DNA of 64,000 nt from Microbacter sp. GSS18 (GTDB lineage Bacteria; Actinomycetota; Actinomycetes; Actinomycetales; Microbacteriaceae): contig CP119753.1 of assembly GCA_029319145.1 (NCBI GenBank), positions 124,001 through 188,000 on the forward strand. The letters run 5' to 3'. Of this stretch, positions 8,011 to 15,794 are shown one piece after another. The notes beneath the pieces are model-generated. The model saw only the letters and a program-made list of their open reading frames with translations, made no database searches and was not told the DNA's origin. Each line of letters begins with the position of its first letter. Position 1 is the first letter of the stretch. Position numbers and translations under genes: made by a program.

Positions 8011-8098
8011 AGGGTGCGGTTCGGCCGTCCCCGGATTCGGCGCCGTCGCGCGCCGCTGGCTCGTTCTCGCCCCGGCCTCTGCGCGCCGGGCCCGCACA

Positions 8099-8938
8099 TC
8101 ACTCCGAGCGCAGCCCGCGGTTCTCCATCGCCTGGCGCATCCGCGCGCGTCCGTGCAGGCTCGCGGCGTTCCGCACGCGCGCGAGCACCGTCGGCGTCCA
8201 CGGCCGCGCACGCCCCTGGGTGGCGTAGTACGCGGCCACCGTCTCGTCGTATTCGGCGATCGCATCGGCATCCGGCGTCTGATAGGTCTCGCGGTGCCGC
8301 ACGACCGCCTGGGGGAGGCGCGGCTTGACGCCGGCCGGATCGGATGGGTCGGGGTGGCCGATCGCGAGGCCGGCGACCGGGAACGCGCCTGCGGGAAGCC
8401 CGAGCAGGTCGCTGAGCTCCTCGGGGTTGTTGCGCACCGATCCGACGTAGGTGGTGCCGAGCCCCAGAGACTCGGCGGCGATGACGGCGTTCTGGGCCGC
8501 GATGCCGGCATCCACGAATCCGACGAGCGTGCTCTCGAGGAAGTCGATGCCGCCGGTCGGTGCGTCGCGCCGCTCGGCGATCATGCGGTTGCGGGCCCAG
8601 TCGACGACGAAGACGAGGAACACCGGGGCGTCGCGGATGAACTGCTGGTCGCCCGCGAGCACGGACGCCTTCGCCTTGCGCTCGGGGTCGCGCACCTCGA
8701 TCACCGACCACGCCTGCATGTTCGAGCTCGTCGCCGCCGACTGTGCGGCCGCGATGATCGCCGTGATGTCGTCGTCGGCGACGTCCTCGGCGGTGAAGCT
8801 GCGCACCGAGCGGTGCCGCAGCTGCAACGCGATCACGTCGTTCATCGACGGCGTCGGCTCGGGCGCGGCGTCGCCGTACCGGGCGGCGAGGGTCTGGTCG
8901 AGGATGTCGGGAGCAGTCGTCGCGTCGGCGGGAGTCAT
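8099..8938 (-). CDS. Nitroreductase-family NAD(P)H:FMN oxidoreductase
   Basis: 279 residues. The N-terminal half carries RHRSVRSF, the FMN-phosphate contact typical of the family, then a conserved ATSSNMQAWSVIEVRD segment and ESLGLGTTYVG in the middle. The length and C-terminal extension fit the NfsA/FRP (NfrA) branch, which uses NADPH to reduce flavin, nitro compounds or quinones. It lies 57 bp downstream of the desaturase gene on the same strand and may be co-transcribed with it. Confidence 0.9.
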   Translation of the reverse strand: MTPADATTAPDILDQTLAARYGDAAPEPTPSMNDVIALQLRHRSVRSFTAEDVADDDITAIIAAAQSAATSSNMQAWSVIEVRDPERKAKASVLAGDQQFIRDAPVFLVFVVDWARNRMIAERRDAPTGGIDFLESTLVGFVDAGIAAQNAVIAAESLGLGTTYVGSVRNNPEELSDLLGLPAGAFPVAGLAIGHPDPSDPAGVKPRLPQAVVRHRETYQTPDADAIAEYDETVAAYYATQGRARPWTPTVLARVRNAASLHGRARMRQAMENRGLRSE

Positions 8939-8995
8939 GCTGTGAACGACCGCGGCAGTGGCCGGATTATTCCCGGCGGCCGGCGGTCGCGCGCG

Positions 8996-10246
8996 TCACG
9001 CCCGCCGGTAGGTGGCCGTGACGGGGCAGTCGAACGGGTCGCGGGCCGCGAGGCCGACGCGGTTGAGGTAGTCGATGACGATGCCGTACGACCGCCACAG
9101 CGACGTCTCGGTGTACGGCACGTCGAGGTGACGGCACTGATCGATCACGATCTCGCGCGCCTTGGCCAGGTGGGGGCGAGCCATGCTCGGGAACAGGTGG
9201 TGCTCGATCTGGTAGTTCAGTCCGCCCATGAGCCATGTCGCCCACCAGCCGCCGCCGATGTTGCGCGACGTGCGCACCTGCTTGCTGAAGAAGTCGAGCT
9301 TGGCGTCCGGCGCGATGACGGGCATGCCCTTGTGGTTCGGGGCGAACGAGGCGCCCATGTAGACGCCGAACACCGCGAGCTGCACACCCAGGAACGCGAA
9401 CGCCATCCCGAGGGGCAGGAACATGAAGACCGGCACCACGAAGATCGCGAAGCGAGCGGCCAGCAGCCCCAGCTCGATGAACCTGCCCTTGACCGGCTGC
9501 CGGCTGAACAGGTGCTGGAACGCGAGGAAGTGCAGATTCAGACCCTCGAGGGTGAGGAGCGGGAAGAACAGCCACCCCTGGCGCTGGGTGATGAGACGCC
9601 GGAGGCCGCGGGCGCTCGCCGCATCCGTGTCGAGGAACGAGATCGTGTCGACCTCGATGTCGGGGTCCTTGCCGACGCGGTTGGGGTTGGCGTGATGGCG
9701 CGTGTGCTTGTTGGCCCACCACGAGTAGCTCATGCCCACGATGCCGTTGCCGAGCACGCGTGCGAGCTTGTCGTTGGCGGGTCCGGAGGCGAGGATCTGC
9801 CGGTGGGCCGCTTCGTGCGAGAGGAAGGCCACCTGGGTGAACAGGATGCCGAGGGCGCCCGCGATGAGCAGCTGGAACCAGCTGTCGCCGAGCAGGACGA
9901 AGCCGGTGACGGCGCCGCCGAATCCGAGCGCGATGGCGATGCCGACGATTCCGTAGAACCACGGCGCTCGGCGCATCAGGCCGGTTTCGCGGGCGATCTG
10001 CGCGACATCCGTGTAGGCCCGATTGATGGGCGGGAAGTCCTTCGTGCCGGCGTAGGTCTGGCGGATGGGTCCGAGCCGCGGCTCGAGGGTGCTGGAAGAG
10101 ATGGGGATACCCCGGTTTCGATCGTGACCGCTTTGGCCGTTGCGGAGCCAAAGGCGGTTGCCGATCGCTGATGCCAGGCTACGGGGTCCCCCATGGCGCG
10201 GCCGGAATATAGGGCGATTCCCAGGCTTCCGTCGGCATACGTGCAC
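8996..10246 (-). CDS. Membrane fatty-acid desaturase (acyl-lipid/acyl-CoA type)
   Basis: The three histidine boxes of membrane di-iron desaturases are present: HEAAHR, HTRHH and QIEHHLFP, the last with the Q of front-end desaturases. Four membrane segments surround them. The family introduces double bonds into acyl chains at the membrane. The start is unclear: homologous sequence seems to begin around SSSTLEPRLGPIRQTY (near 10100), but no ATG, GTG or TTG occurs there; the only upstream in-frame choice is the GTG at 10246, and a TATATT box at 10207-10212 (minus strand) lies inside that extension. Either an unusual ATC start near 10102 or a sequence error is possible. Confidence 0.88.
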   Translation of the reverse strand: MHVCRRKPGNRPIFRPRHGGPRSLASAIGNRLWLRNGQSGHDRNRGIPISSSTLEPRLGPIRQTYAGTKDFPPINRAYTDVAQIARETGLMRRAPWFYGIVGIAIALGFGGAVTGFVLLGDSWFQLLIAGALGILFTQVAFLSHEAAHRQILASGPANDKLARVLGNGIVGMSYSWWANKHTRHHANPNRVGKDPDIEVDTISFLDTDAASARGLRRLITQRQGWLFFPLLTLEGLNLHFLAFQHLFSRQPVKGRFIELGLLAARFAIFVVPVFMFLPLGMAFAFLGVQLAVFGVYMGASFAPNHKGMPVIAPDAKLDFFSKQVRTSRNIGGGWWATWLMGGLNYQIEHHLFPSMARPHLAKAREIVIDQCRHLDVPYTETSLWRSYGIVIDYLNRVGLAARDPFDCPVTATYRRA

Positions 10247-10340
10247 GAAGCGAGGCCCTTCAGCAACGCACCGCCGAGGCGACTCGCAACCACCGCGATG
10301 CCGCCTCGCCGGGGGCGCTGCAGCGCGGGGCTTCGTGCGC

Positions 10341-10658
10341 TCAGCCCTCGAACATGAGGCTCAGCGACCACGTCGTCGCGTGCGCGAGCGTGTCGGCGAG
10401 TCGCCGGGCATGATGCCGCGCCGTGTCGAGACCGGACGTGGCATGGACGTCGATCGCCAGCGGCGGCGGTTCGCCGAACTTGGGGATCTCGATCTGGGCC
10501 CACACGCCGTCGGCGAGCGGGATGGTGGGGGTCGAGGTCCCGGCGCCGATCACGCGCGATCCGACGGCCTCCGCGATCGCGGTGAGGGCCTCGAGCTTGT
10601 CCACGGCGTCGGCCGCGACGATCGTCGCGACGGCGGTGTCGGTGCGGTCGGCCTGCAT
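10341..10658 (-). CDS. Conserved hypothetical small protein
   Basis: 105 residues, mixed alpha/beta in character, beginning MQADRTDTAVATIVAADA and ending in TTWSLSLMFEG. I recognise no catalytic motif. The ATG at 10658 is chosen because the sequence turns protein-like there, while the open frame further upstream is low-complexity. It is alone between the desaturase and the kinase-like gene, on the minus strand. Confidence 0.6.
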   Translation of the reverse strand: MQADRTDTAVATIVAADAVDKLEALTAIAEAVGSRVIGAGTSTPTIPLADGVWAQIEIPKFGEPPPLAIDVHATSGLDTARHHARRLADTLAHATTWSLSLMFEG

Positions 10659-10698
10659 GCGCCCAGTCAACCACCGGATGGGCGGACCGGGGCGGTCG

Positions 10699-10762
10699 TC
10701 AGTCGGACGGCTGCCATGCGACACCGAGGACGTGGGCTCGGTCGTGCAGGCGCTTGTCGCGC
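10699..10762 (-). pseudogene. Possible remnant of a PIN-domain gene 3' end
   Basis: On the minus strand a short frame reads RTRDKRLHDRAHVLGVAWQ and stops. RDKRL followed by A..LGV is typical of the last helix and strand of PIN-domain toxins. It is cut off by the inverted repeat at 10763-10792. Weak evidence. Confidence 0.25.
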
Positions 10763-10792
10763 GTCCGCATGGCGGCCGAGCGCCATGCGGAC
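10763..10792. repeat. Perfect 12-bp inverted repeat (GTCCGCATGGCG)
   Basis: GTCCGCATGGCG, a 6-nt loop, then its exact reverse complement. It lies 100 nt upstream of the kinase-like gene at 10892 and could be a terminator for the minus-strand remnant or a regulatory hairpin. No T-tract follows. Confidence 0.7.
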
Positions 10793-10891
10793 ACTCTGGC
10801 GACGCGCGGCCGTCGATGCCGAGGGTGGCCTGCGTGTGTGGACAGGTCGCCGGCCGAGCGTGCCCGGGGAGGAAACCGGCATCATGTCGGC

Positions 10892-11626
10892 ATGAGCATC
10901 CCTGCACCCGACGCCGACGTTCCGGCGCGGGTGCGCGAGCTCGCCGGCTCCGCGCGCCTGGCCCCGGTGTGGCGCAACGACGATGGCGGCGTCACCTTCG
11001 AGGCGACGGATGCCGACGGCGCGCGGTTCATCAAGTACGGTCCCCGCAGCGCCGAGACCACCATGGCCGACGAGGCGGCGCGGATGCGCTGGGCCGCTCC
11101 GTTCACGCCGGTGCCGCGCGTGCTCGATGTCGGAGGCGACGACACGCATGAGTGGCTCGTGACCGCGGCGCTGCCCGGCCGGAGCGCTGTCGACCCCCGC
11201 TGGATCGCGGACGCCGCGACGGCGGTGCGGGCGATCGGCGAAGGACTGCGGGCGCTCCACGACAGCCTGCCGGTCGCCGCTTGCCCGTTCCGATGGGACG
11301 TCGAAACGAGGTTTGCGAAAGCCGGCGCCCGACGCATCCGGATTCCCGCCGACCTGCGTACGCCACCGCCCGTCGATCGCCTCGTGGTGTGCCACGGCGA
11401 CGCGTGTGCCCCCAACACACTGATCTCGGATGCCGGCATGTGGACGGCGCACGTCGACCTCGGCGCCCTCGGCGTCGCCGACCGCTGGGCCGACATCGCC
11501 GTCGCGGCGCTCAGCACCGGCTGGAACTACGGCCCCGGCTGGGAGCACGCGCTCGTCGAGGCGTACGGCGTTCCGTTCGACGCGGTGCGGATGGAGTACT
11601 ACCAGCGGCTGTGGGAGGCGACGTAG
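10892..11626 (+). CDS. Aminoglycoside 3'-phosphotransferase-like small-molecule kinase
   Basis: 244 residues. The catalytic loop VVCHGDACAPNTLI (Brenner-type HGDxxxxN) and the metal-binding HVDLGALGVADRWADIA (DLG replacing DFG) are those of APH(3') kinases, as is the FIKYGPRSAETTMADEAARMRW region of the N-lobe. Such enzymes phosphorylate aminoglycosides or other hydroxyl substrates with ATP or GTP; chromosomal copies in environmental actinobacteria are often of unknown substrate, so resistance is not assumed. The 3' end is duplicated beyond the following toxin-antitoxin pair (12250-12312). Confidence 0.85.
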   Translation: MSIPAPDADVPARVRELAGSARLAPVWRNDDGGVTFEATDADGARFIKYGPRSAETTMADEAARMRWAAPFTPVPRVLDVGGDDTHEWLVTAALPGRSAVDPRWIADAATAVRAIGEGLRALHDSLPVAACPFRWDVETRFAKAGARRIRIPADLRTPPPVDRLVVCHGDACAPNTLISDAGMWTAHVDLGALGVADRWADIAVAALSTGWNYGPGWEHALVEAYGVPFDAVRMEYYQRLWEAT

Positions 11627-11629
11627 CGC

Positions 11630-11998
11630 TCAGAGCGACAGATGGAGGCGCAGCGCGGCGTCGACGGCGCCCATCTGCTCGGCACCCAGCCACCCCGTGA
11701 CGGCGCTCACGCGTGCGATCGAGACCGTCCGGACCCGCTCGGCCTGCGCCTTGGATGTGCGGGTGAGCCCGGAGCTCTCGGGATCCACGAGCACCTGGAA
11801 CCCATGCACCCGTGCGACGTTCGAGGTGAGGGGAACCACGGTGATGACGCCGCGGTCGCTGCGGAGCGCACTGGCGTTCGCGGTGTTGTTGCTCACGACG
11901 ATGGCGGGGCGGGTCTTCGCTGCCTCAGAGCCGACCGCGGGGTCGAGATTCACCAGCACGATGTGTCCGCGTCGGAGGAGCGGGAGCGCATCGCTCAC
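11630..11998 (-). CDS. MazF/PemK-type endoribonuclease toxin
   Basis: 122 residues from GTG 11998. It contains RRGHIVLVNLDPAVGSEAAK near the N-terminus and TRPAIVVSNN, the conserved opening and RP.(I/V)V.SN of MazF toxins, followed by VITVVPLTSN. MazF toxins cleave mRNA and are neutralised by the upstream antitoxin. The GTG start overlaps the antitoxin stop by 4 nt (GTGA), implying translational coupling. The stop lies 4 nt from the stop of the convergent kinase gene. Confidence 0.88.
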   Translation of the reverse strand: MSDALPLLRRGHIVLVNLDPAVGSEAAKTRPAIVVSNNTANASALRSDRGVITVVPLTSNVARVHGFQVLVDPESSGLTRTSKAQAERVRTVSIARVSAVTGWLGAEQMGAVDAALRLHLSL

Positions 11999-12216
11999 GC
12001 GGCTGAGATCCCGTCGCCCGATGTGGCATCCCACGCGTCGTCGTCCCACTCCTCGAAGGCCTGGGCGTAGGCATCCGCGAGGCGGCTCTCGCGCAGCATC
12101 CGCGCGGCGTCCTGCACGGCCGCCGATCGGCTCGGGTAGGCGCCCGACAGGGTCTCGGAGTCGAGGAAGGCGACGTCGGCATCGCTGAGGCTCAGACTGA
12201 CCTTGGCGTACGACAT
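11995..12216 (-). CDS. MazE-like ribbon-helix-helix antitoxin
   Basis: 73 residues. The first 45 residues (YAKVSLSLSDADVAFLD, then YPSRSAAVQDAARMLR) form a ribbon-helix-helix domain, and the tail EEWDDDAWDATSGDG is acidic and toxin-binding in character. AAGGAG precedes the chosen ATG at 12216; an in-frame ATG at 12240 is an alternative. It overlaps the toxin start by 4 nt. An imperfect inverted repeat directly upstream is a likely autoregulatory operator. Confidence 0.82.
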   Translation of the reverse strand: MSYAKVSLSLSDADVAFLDSETLSGAYPSRSAAVQDAARMLRESRLADAYAQAFEEWDDDAWDATSGDGISAA

Positions 12217-12232
12217 GCCTTCATGCTCCTTC

Positions 12233-12253
12233 GGTGGCAACGTGATTGCTACC
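12233..12253. promoter_or_regulatory. Inverted repeat GGTGGCAA/TTGCTACC upstream of mazE
   Basis: An 8-bp inverted repeat with one mismatch and a 5-bp centre sits 17 nt upstream of the antitoxin ATG, where ribbon-helix-helix antitoxins usually bind. Seen in sequence; the function is inferred. Confidence 0.45.
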
Positions 12254-12312
12254 GTGTGCCGTTCGGCGCGGTCCCGAGGGACTACTGCCAGCGGCTGTGG
12301 GAGGCGACGTAG
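12250..12312 (+). pseudogene. Duplicated 3' end of the APH-like kinase gene
   Basis: The last 63 bp closely match the end of the kinase gene at 11564-11626, including 25 identical bases up to and including the TAG stop. The copies flank the MazEF-like pair in direct orientation, so the pair is bracketed by a partial duplication of its neighbour. Confidence 0.85.
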
Positions 12313-12366
12313 GTCGCCGGTGTGAAGCCGCAGCGCCGTCCCGCGCCGCGACCGATGAAGTCGGGG

Positions 12367-12819
12367 CTAGGGGCACCGCGCGGTGAACGCCGGGATGACG
12401 ACCTGTGCCGATGGCTGCGGCTGGGAGTTCGCGGTATAGCTCACCGTCAGGACTCGGCCGGCGTACTGGAAGGCCGCGGTCGTCTGGAAGTGGACCTCGG
12501 CCTCCCATTGACCTGAGGCGATGACCCCGGAAACGGGCAGGTTGGTCGGGGTCGCGTTCTCGGCGGTCACCCCGGTGACGCTCACGTTGATTCCGTCCGC
12601 TCCGGTGAACATGATGTAGGCGCGAATGGCATCCGGCGGATTCTGAACGACGTGACAGCCGACGCCGGCGGAGTCCACGCTGACCAGCTGCGAGGCGGCG
12701 AATGCCGGCACAGCGGCCGCGACCATCACTACCGGCACAGCCCACGCGGTTCCTCTGACCACGGTCCGCCGGCTGACGGCGGAACGGCCGGTGTCGGTGG
12801 CCGGGTCGACGTTGCTCAT
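12367..12819 (-). CDS. Tat-type signal peptide secreted protein, unknown function
   Basis: 150 residues. The N-terminus has SRRTVVRG, a twin-arginine motif, then a hydrophobic stretch ending AVPAFAAS, a typical signal peptidase cleavage region. The mature part is beta-rich (repeated V-x-V strands, NATPTNLPVSG) with two cysteines. It resembles the small Tat-exported proteins common in Microbacteriaceae surface loci, but no family is named with confidence. GGGGAG lies just before the ATG. Confidence 0.75.
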   Translation of the reverse strand: MSNVDPATDTGRSAVSRRTVVRGTAWAVPVVMVAAAVPAFAASQLVSVDSAGVGCHVVQNPPDAIRAYIMFTGADGINVSVTGVTAENATPTNLPVSGVIASGQWEAEVHFQTTAAFQYAGRVLTVSYTANSQPQPSAQVVIPAFTARCP

Positions 12820-12936
12820 GGTGCTCCCCACAGATCAGTCGCTCGCAACGACGTGAGCACGATGCGACGTCTTGTAGAAGTATCCGGCGTCCAGGCGCGC
12901 AAAGTCCAGGCTGGCGGAGCCGCGGCACGGCGGGTG

Positions 12937-14208
12937 CTACCCGCCGTGAAGGTCCGATCGGACGGCCCGCGCGACCCGCTCACCCGACACGAGCGCGCCC
13001 TGGATCGACGCGGTGTCGCGGTGATCACCGGCGACGTAGACGCCGTCGGTGACGCGGGCCGGAGCGGTCAGGCGCAGCGGCGCACGCTGGGCCGGGAGCG
13101 CGTGCGGGATGTCGTCGCGGCGCAGCAATCGCCACGAGGCGGCATCCGCTCCCCAGATCTCGGTCAGGTGCGCCCGCACGTGCTTCTCGGTCGGCGCCGC
13201 CGAGGAATCGGTGCGCGCCGCCGTCGGCAGCAGGCACGTCGCCTCGACGAGGTGCCGGCCGGCCGGTGCGTAGGACGGGGCGGTGCGCGACATCACGACG
13301 GTGTTGACGACCGGACCGTGGCGGCGTCCGTCGACCGACAGCAGAGCGGATGCCGGCGCTGCGCCGTCCGCCTCGAACCACCACGTCTGGAGCCCGCGTG
13401 TCTCGGGCGCGGGGACGTCGACGAGGGAGGAGACGGCCTCGGGCCCCACCGCGACGACGACGGCGCGAGGGCGCGGCGTATCGCCGCCGTCGATGGCGAC
13501 CTCGACCGCCGAGCCCCGGGAGCGGATGCCGGTCACGCGCTCGCCGAGACGGATGCGTGCGCCGACGGTCTGTGCAGTGGCCGCGAGCTGGGCGGGCAGC
13601 GCTGCGATGCCGCGCTCGGGGACCCCCGGCCGCCCGAGCGCGAACATGCGGATCAGCAGCCGCACGAACGCGTCCGATGATTCGCCGGTGTCGTCGGCGA
13701 GCACCCCCGCGAGGAAGGGCTCGAGCACCTCGTCCCTGATCGGTCCGCGCAGACCCAAGGCATCCCACGCTCCGCGCAGCGACCGGTCGGGGCCGCGCTT
13801 CACCCGCCCCGGCTGCAACAGCGCCGGCCCCGCCCAGCGTACGAGCGCCACGGCATCCGCCGGGCTCACGAGCCCGCTCCGCAGCGTCGGCGCGATCGAG
13901 AGCGGATGCCGAAGCGGATGCCCGAGCAGAGCCACCCCGTCCTCGCGCCGCACGCGCACGCCGACGGGGAACGAGCGCATCCCGAGGGCGTCGACGTCGA
14001 TGAGGCGCCGCACGGCCGGGTACGCCGGGTTGAGGACCTGGAACCCGCGGTCGAGCAGGAAGTCGTCGACGGTGTCGGTGCGCTGACGTCCGCCGACGAC
14101 GTCCTCCGCCTCGAGCACGACGACCTCGTGGCCGCTCTTGGCGAGGACGGTCGCGGCGCGCAGCCCCGCGAGCCCGGCACCGATCACGACCACATCGGGG
14201 GACTCCAT
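12937..14208 (-). CDS. FAD-dependent amine oxidase/phytoene-desaturase-type oxidoreductase
   Basis: 423 residues. The N-terminus DVVVIGAGLAGLRAATVLAK is a Rossmann FAD loop, followed by VVVLEAEDVVGGRQRTD, the conserved GGR(x) of the amine oxidase/protoporphyrinogen oxidase group, and near the C-terminus VYVAGDHRDTASIQGALVSG, the GD box contacting FAD. The substrate is unknown. ATG 14208 is used because the FAD motif begins five residues later; ATG 14220 is possible. It is divergent from the photolyase-like gene, with which it may share a role in pigment or light metabolism (inference). Confidence 0.88.
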   Translation of the reverse strand: MESPDVVVIGAGLAGLRAATVLAKSGHEVVVLEAEDVVGGRQRTDTVDDFLLDRGFQVLNPAYPAVRRLIDVDALGMRSFPVGVRVRREDGVALLGHPLRHPLSIAPTLRSGLVSPADAVALVRWAGPALLQPGRVKRGPDRSLRGAWDALGLRGPIRDEVLEPFLAGVLADDTGESSDAFVRLLIRMFALGRPGVPERGIAALPAQLAATAQTVGARIRLGERVTGIRSRGSAVEVAIDGGDTPRPRAVVVAVGPEAVSSLVDVPAPETRGLQTWWFEADGAAPASALLSVDGRRHGPVVNTVVMSRTAPSYAPAGRHLVEATCLLPTAARTDSSAAPTEKHVRAHLTEIWGADAASWRLLRRDDIPHALPAQRAPLRLTAPARVTDGVYVAGDHRDTASIQGALVSGERVARAVRSDLHGG

Positions 14209-14269
14209 ACCCGCCACCATAGGGGCCAGACGAAGCGCACGGGCCGGCCCCGGCACCCGCCTGGCGGCA

Positions 14270-14275
14270 TAGGGT
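14270..14275 (+). promoter_or_regulatory. Candidate -10 TAGGGT of the photolyase-like gene
   Basis: TAGGGT lies 46 nt upstream of the ATG at 14322; GGAGGGGGA upstream of that ATG supplies a ribosome site. Confidence 0.4.
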
Positions 14276-14321
14276 CATGACGGGTGGCGCGACGTCTCAG
14301 CGCCGGAGGGGGACGCTCGTC

Positions 14322-15767
14322 ATGAAGGCTGCGCTGGTGCTCGCGACGCAGCTGTTCGAGCGGCATCCGGCCCTCGACGACTCCGACATCGACGTGTTCC
14401 TCATCGTCGAGTCGGACGCCGCGTTCCGCCGGCGCCCGTACCACGCGCACAAGATCGCGCTGCTGCTGTCGGGCCTGCGCCACACCGCCGACCGGCTCGA
14501 GGGCGCGGGCCGACGCGTCGAGCGGCTGACGCTCGCCCACACCGAGGGCGTCGGCGTCGGCGCTGCCGTGAAGCGGATGCTGCGCGAGCACGACATCGAC
14601 GGCCTCGCGTAGATGAGCGCGACCGACCGCGGCATCGACGCGCGGCTGCGCCGGATCTGTAGCGACGCCGGCGTGAAGGTGCGGGTGTATCCGGATGAGC
14701 TGTTCCTCACCGCGGCCGAGGATGTCGACGCGTGGTTCGCGCAGCATCCGTCCTCGTCGATGGAGGACTTCTACCGGGCGCAGCGGAAGCGCACCGGCAT
14801 CCTCATGGATGGCGAGCGGCCCGCCGGTGGGCGCTGGAACTTCGACGCCGACAACCGCGAGCCGCTGCCGAATGACGGCATCGAGGTGCCGTCGCTGCCG
14901 GTCCCCGAGCCGGATGCGATAACGCGGGGCGTGCTCGTCGAGGTCGCCGCGCGGTTCGCCGATCACCCGGGCGATGCGGCCGACTTCTGGCTGCCGGTGA
15001 CGCCGGAGGGTGCGCGCGCGTGGCTCGACGACTTCGTCACCCACCGGCTCGGGAGCTTCGGGCGGTACGAGGACGCGATGGCCGCTGGCGAGCCGTTCCT
15101 CTTCCACGGCGTGCTGAGTCCTCTCATGAACACCGGGCTGCTGCGGGTCGACGAGGTGGTCGAGGCTGCGCTGAGCCGTCGCGACGACGTGCCGATCGCG
15201 TCGCTCGAGGGGTTCGTGCGCCAGGTGATCGGGTGGCGCGAGTACATGCGCGGCGCCTACCGGACGAGACCCGCCCTGATCGAGGCCAACCACTTCGGTC
15301 TCGCGCGCGAGCTCGAGCCGTGGTGGTATTCCGGCAGTGAGGTCCCCGACGACATTCCGGTGCCGGTGCGCACGGTGCTCACCCGCGTGCATCGGTGGGG
15401 CTATGCGCATCACATCGAGCGGCTCATGGTGCTCGGCAACTGGATGCTGCTGCAGGGCTACGCGCCCCGGTCGGTGTTCGACTGGTTCCAGGCGCTGTTC
15501 GTCGACGCCTACGAGTGGGTGATGGTGCCGAACGTGCAGGGCATGAGCCAATACGCCGACGGCGGCGGCGTCGCCACCAAGCCGTACATCTCGGGCGGGG
15601 CCTACCTGCAGAAGATGGGGTCGTGGTGGGGCAGCGAGCGCGAGGCCCGCGAGTCGGCCTTCACGACCGCGTACTGGGACTTCCTCGACCGGCAGGAGGA
15701 GCAGCTGACGGGCAACCACCGCCTCGCGATGCCGCTCGCGCAGATGCGCAGGCGGCGGGACGGGTGA
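14322..15767 (+). pseudogene. Cryptochrome/photolyase-related protein (FeS-BCP/PhrB type) with in-frame TAG
   Basis: The gene reads as one 481-codon frame except for TAG at codon 97 (14610-14612), within DGLA-stop-MSATDRG; one base from TGG (Trp) would restore it. N-terminal LVLATQL opens the photolyase-like fold and the C-terminal half carries WREYMRG, MVPNVQGMSQYADGGG and ATKPYISGGAYLQKM, diagnostic of the deoxyribodipyrimidine photolyase-related family. The cysteines that hold the 4Fe-4S cluster in PhrB are absent; only one Cys is visible in the whole protein. It could be a recent pseudogene, a sequencing error or two polypeptides (ATG at 14613 follows immediately). Confidence 0.85.
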
Positions 15768-15794
15768 GTCACCGTGCCCACCGCGGGCATCGGG

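Noticed and set aside
7797..8098. Small protein gene behind the palindromic promoter
   Set aside because: All frames are Arg/Ala/Pro-rich, none has a ribosome site, and the DNA folds into successive hairpins.
10667..11548. Open frames on the minus strand across the kinase gene
   Set aside because: They overlap a gene with clear kinase motifs on the other strand and have no ribosome site or motif.
14613..15767. Annotation of the photolyase C-terminal half as an independent gene
   Set aside because: It starts immediately after the TAG in the same frame with no ribosome site of its own, and lacks the N-terminal half of the fold.
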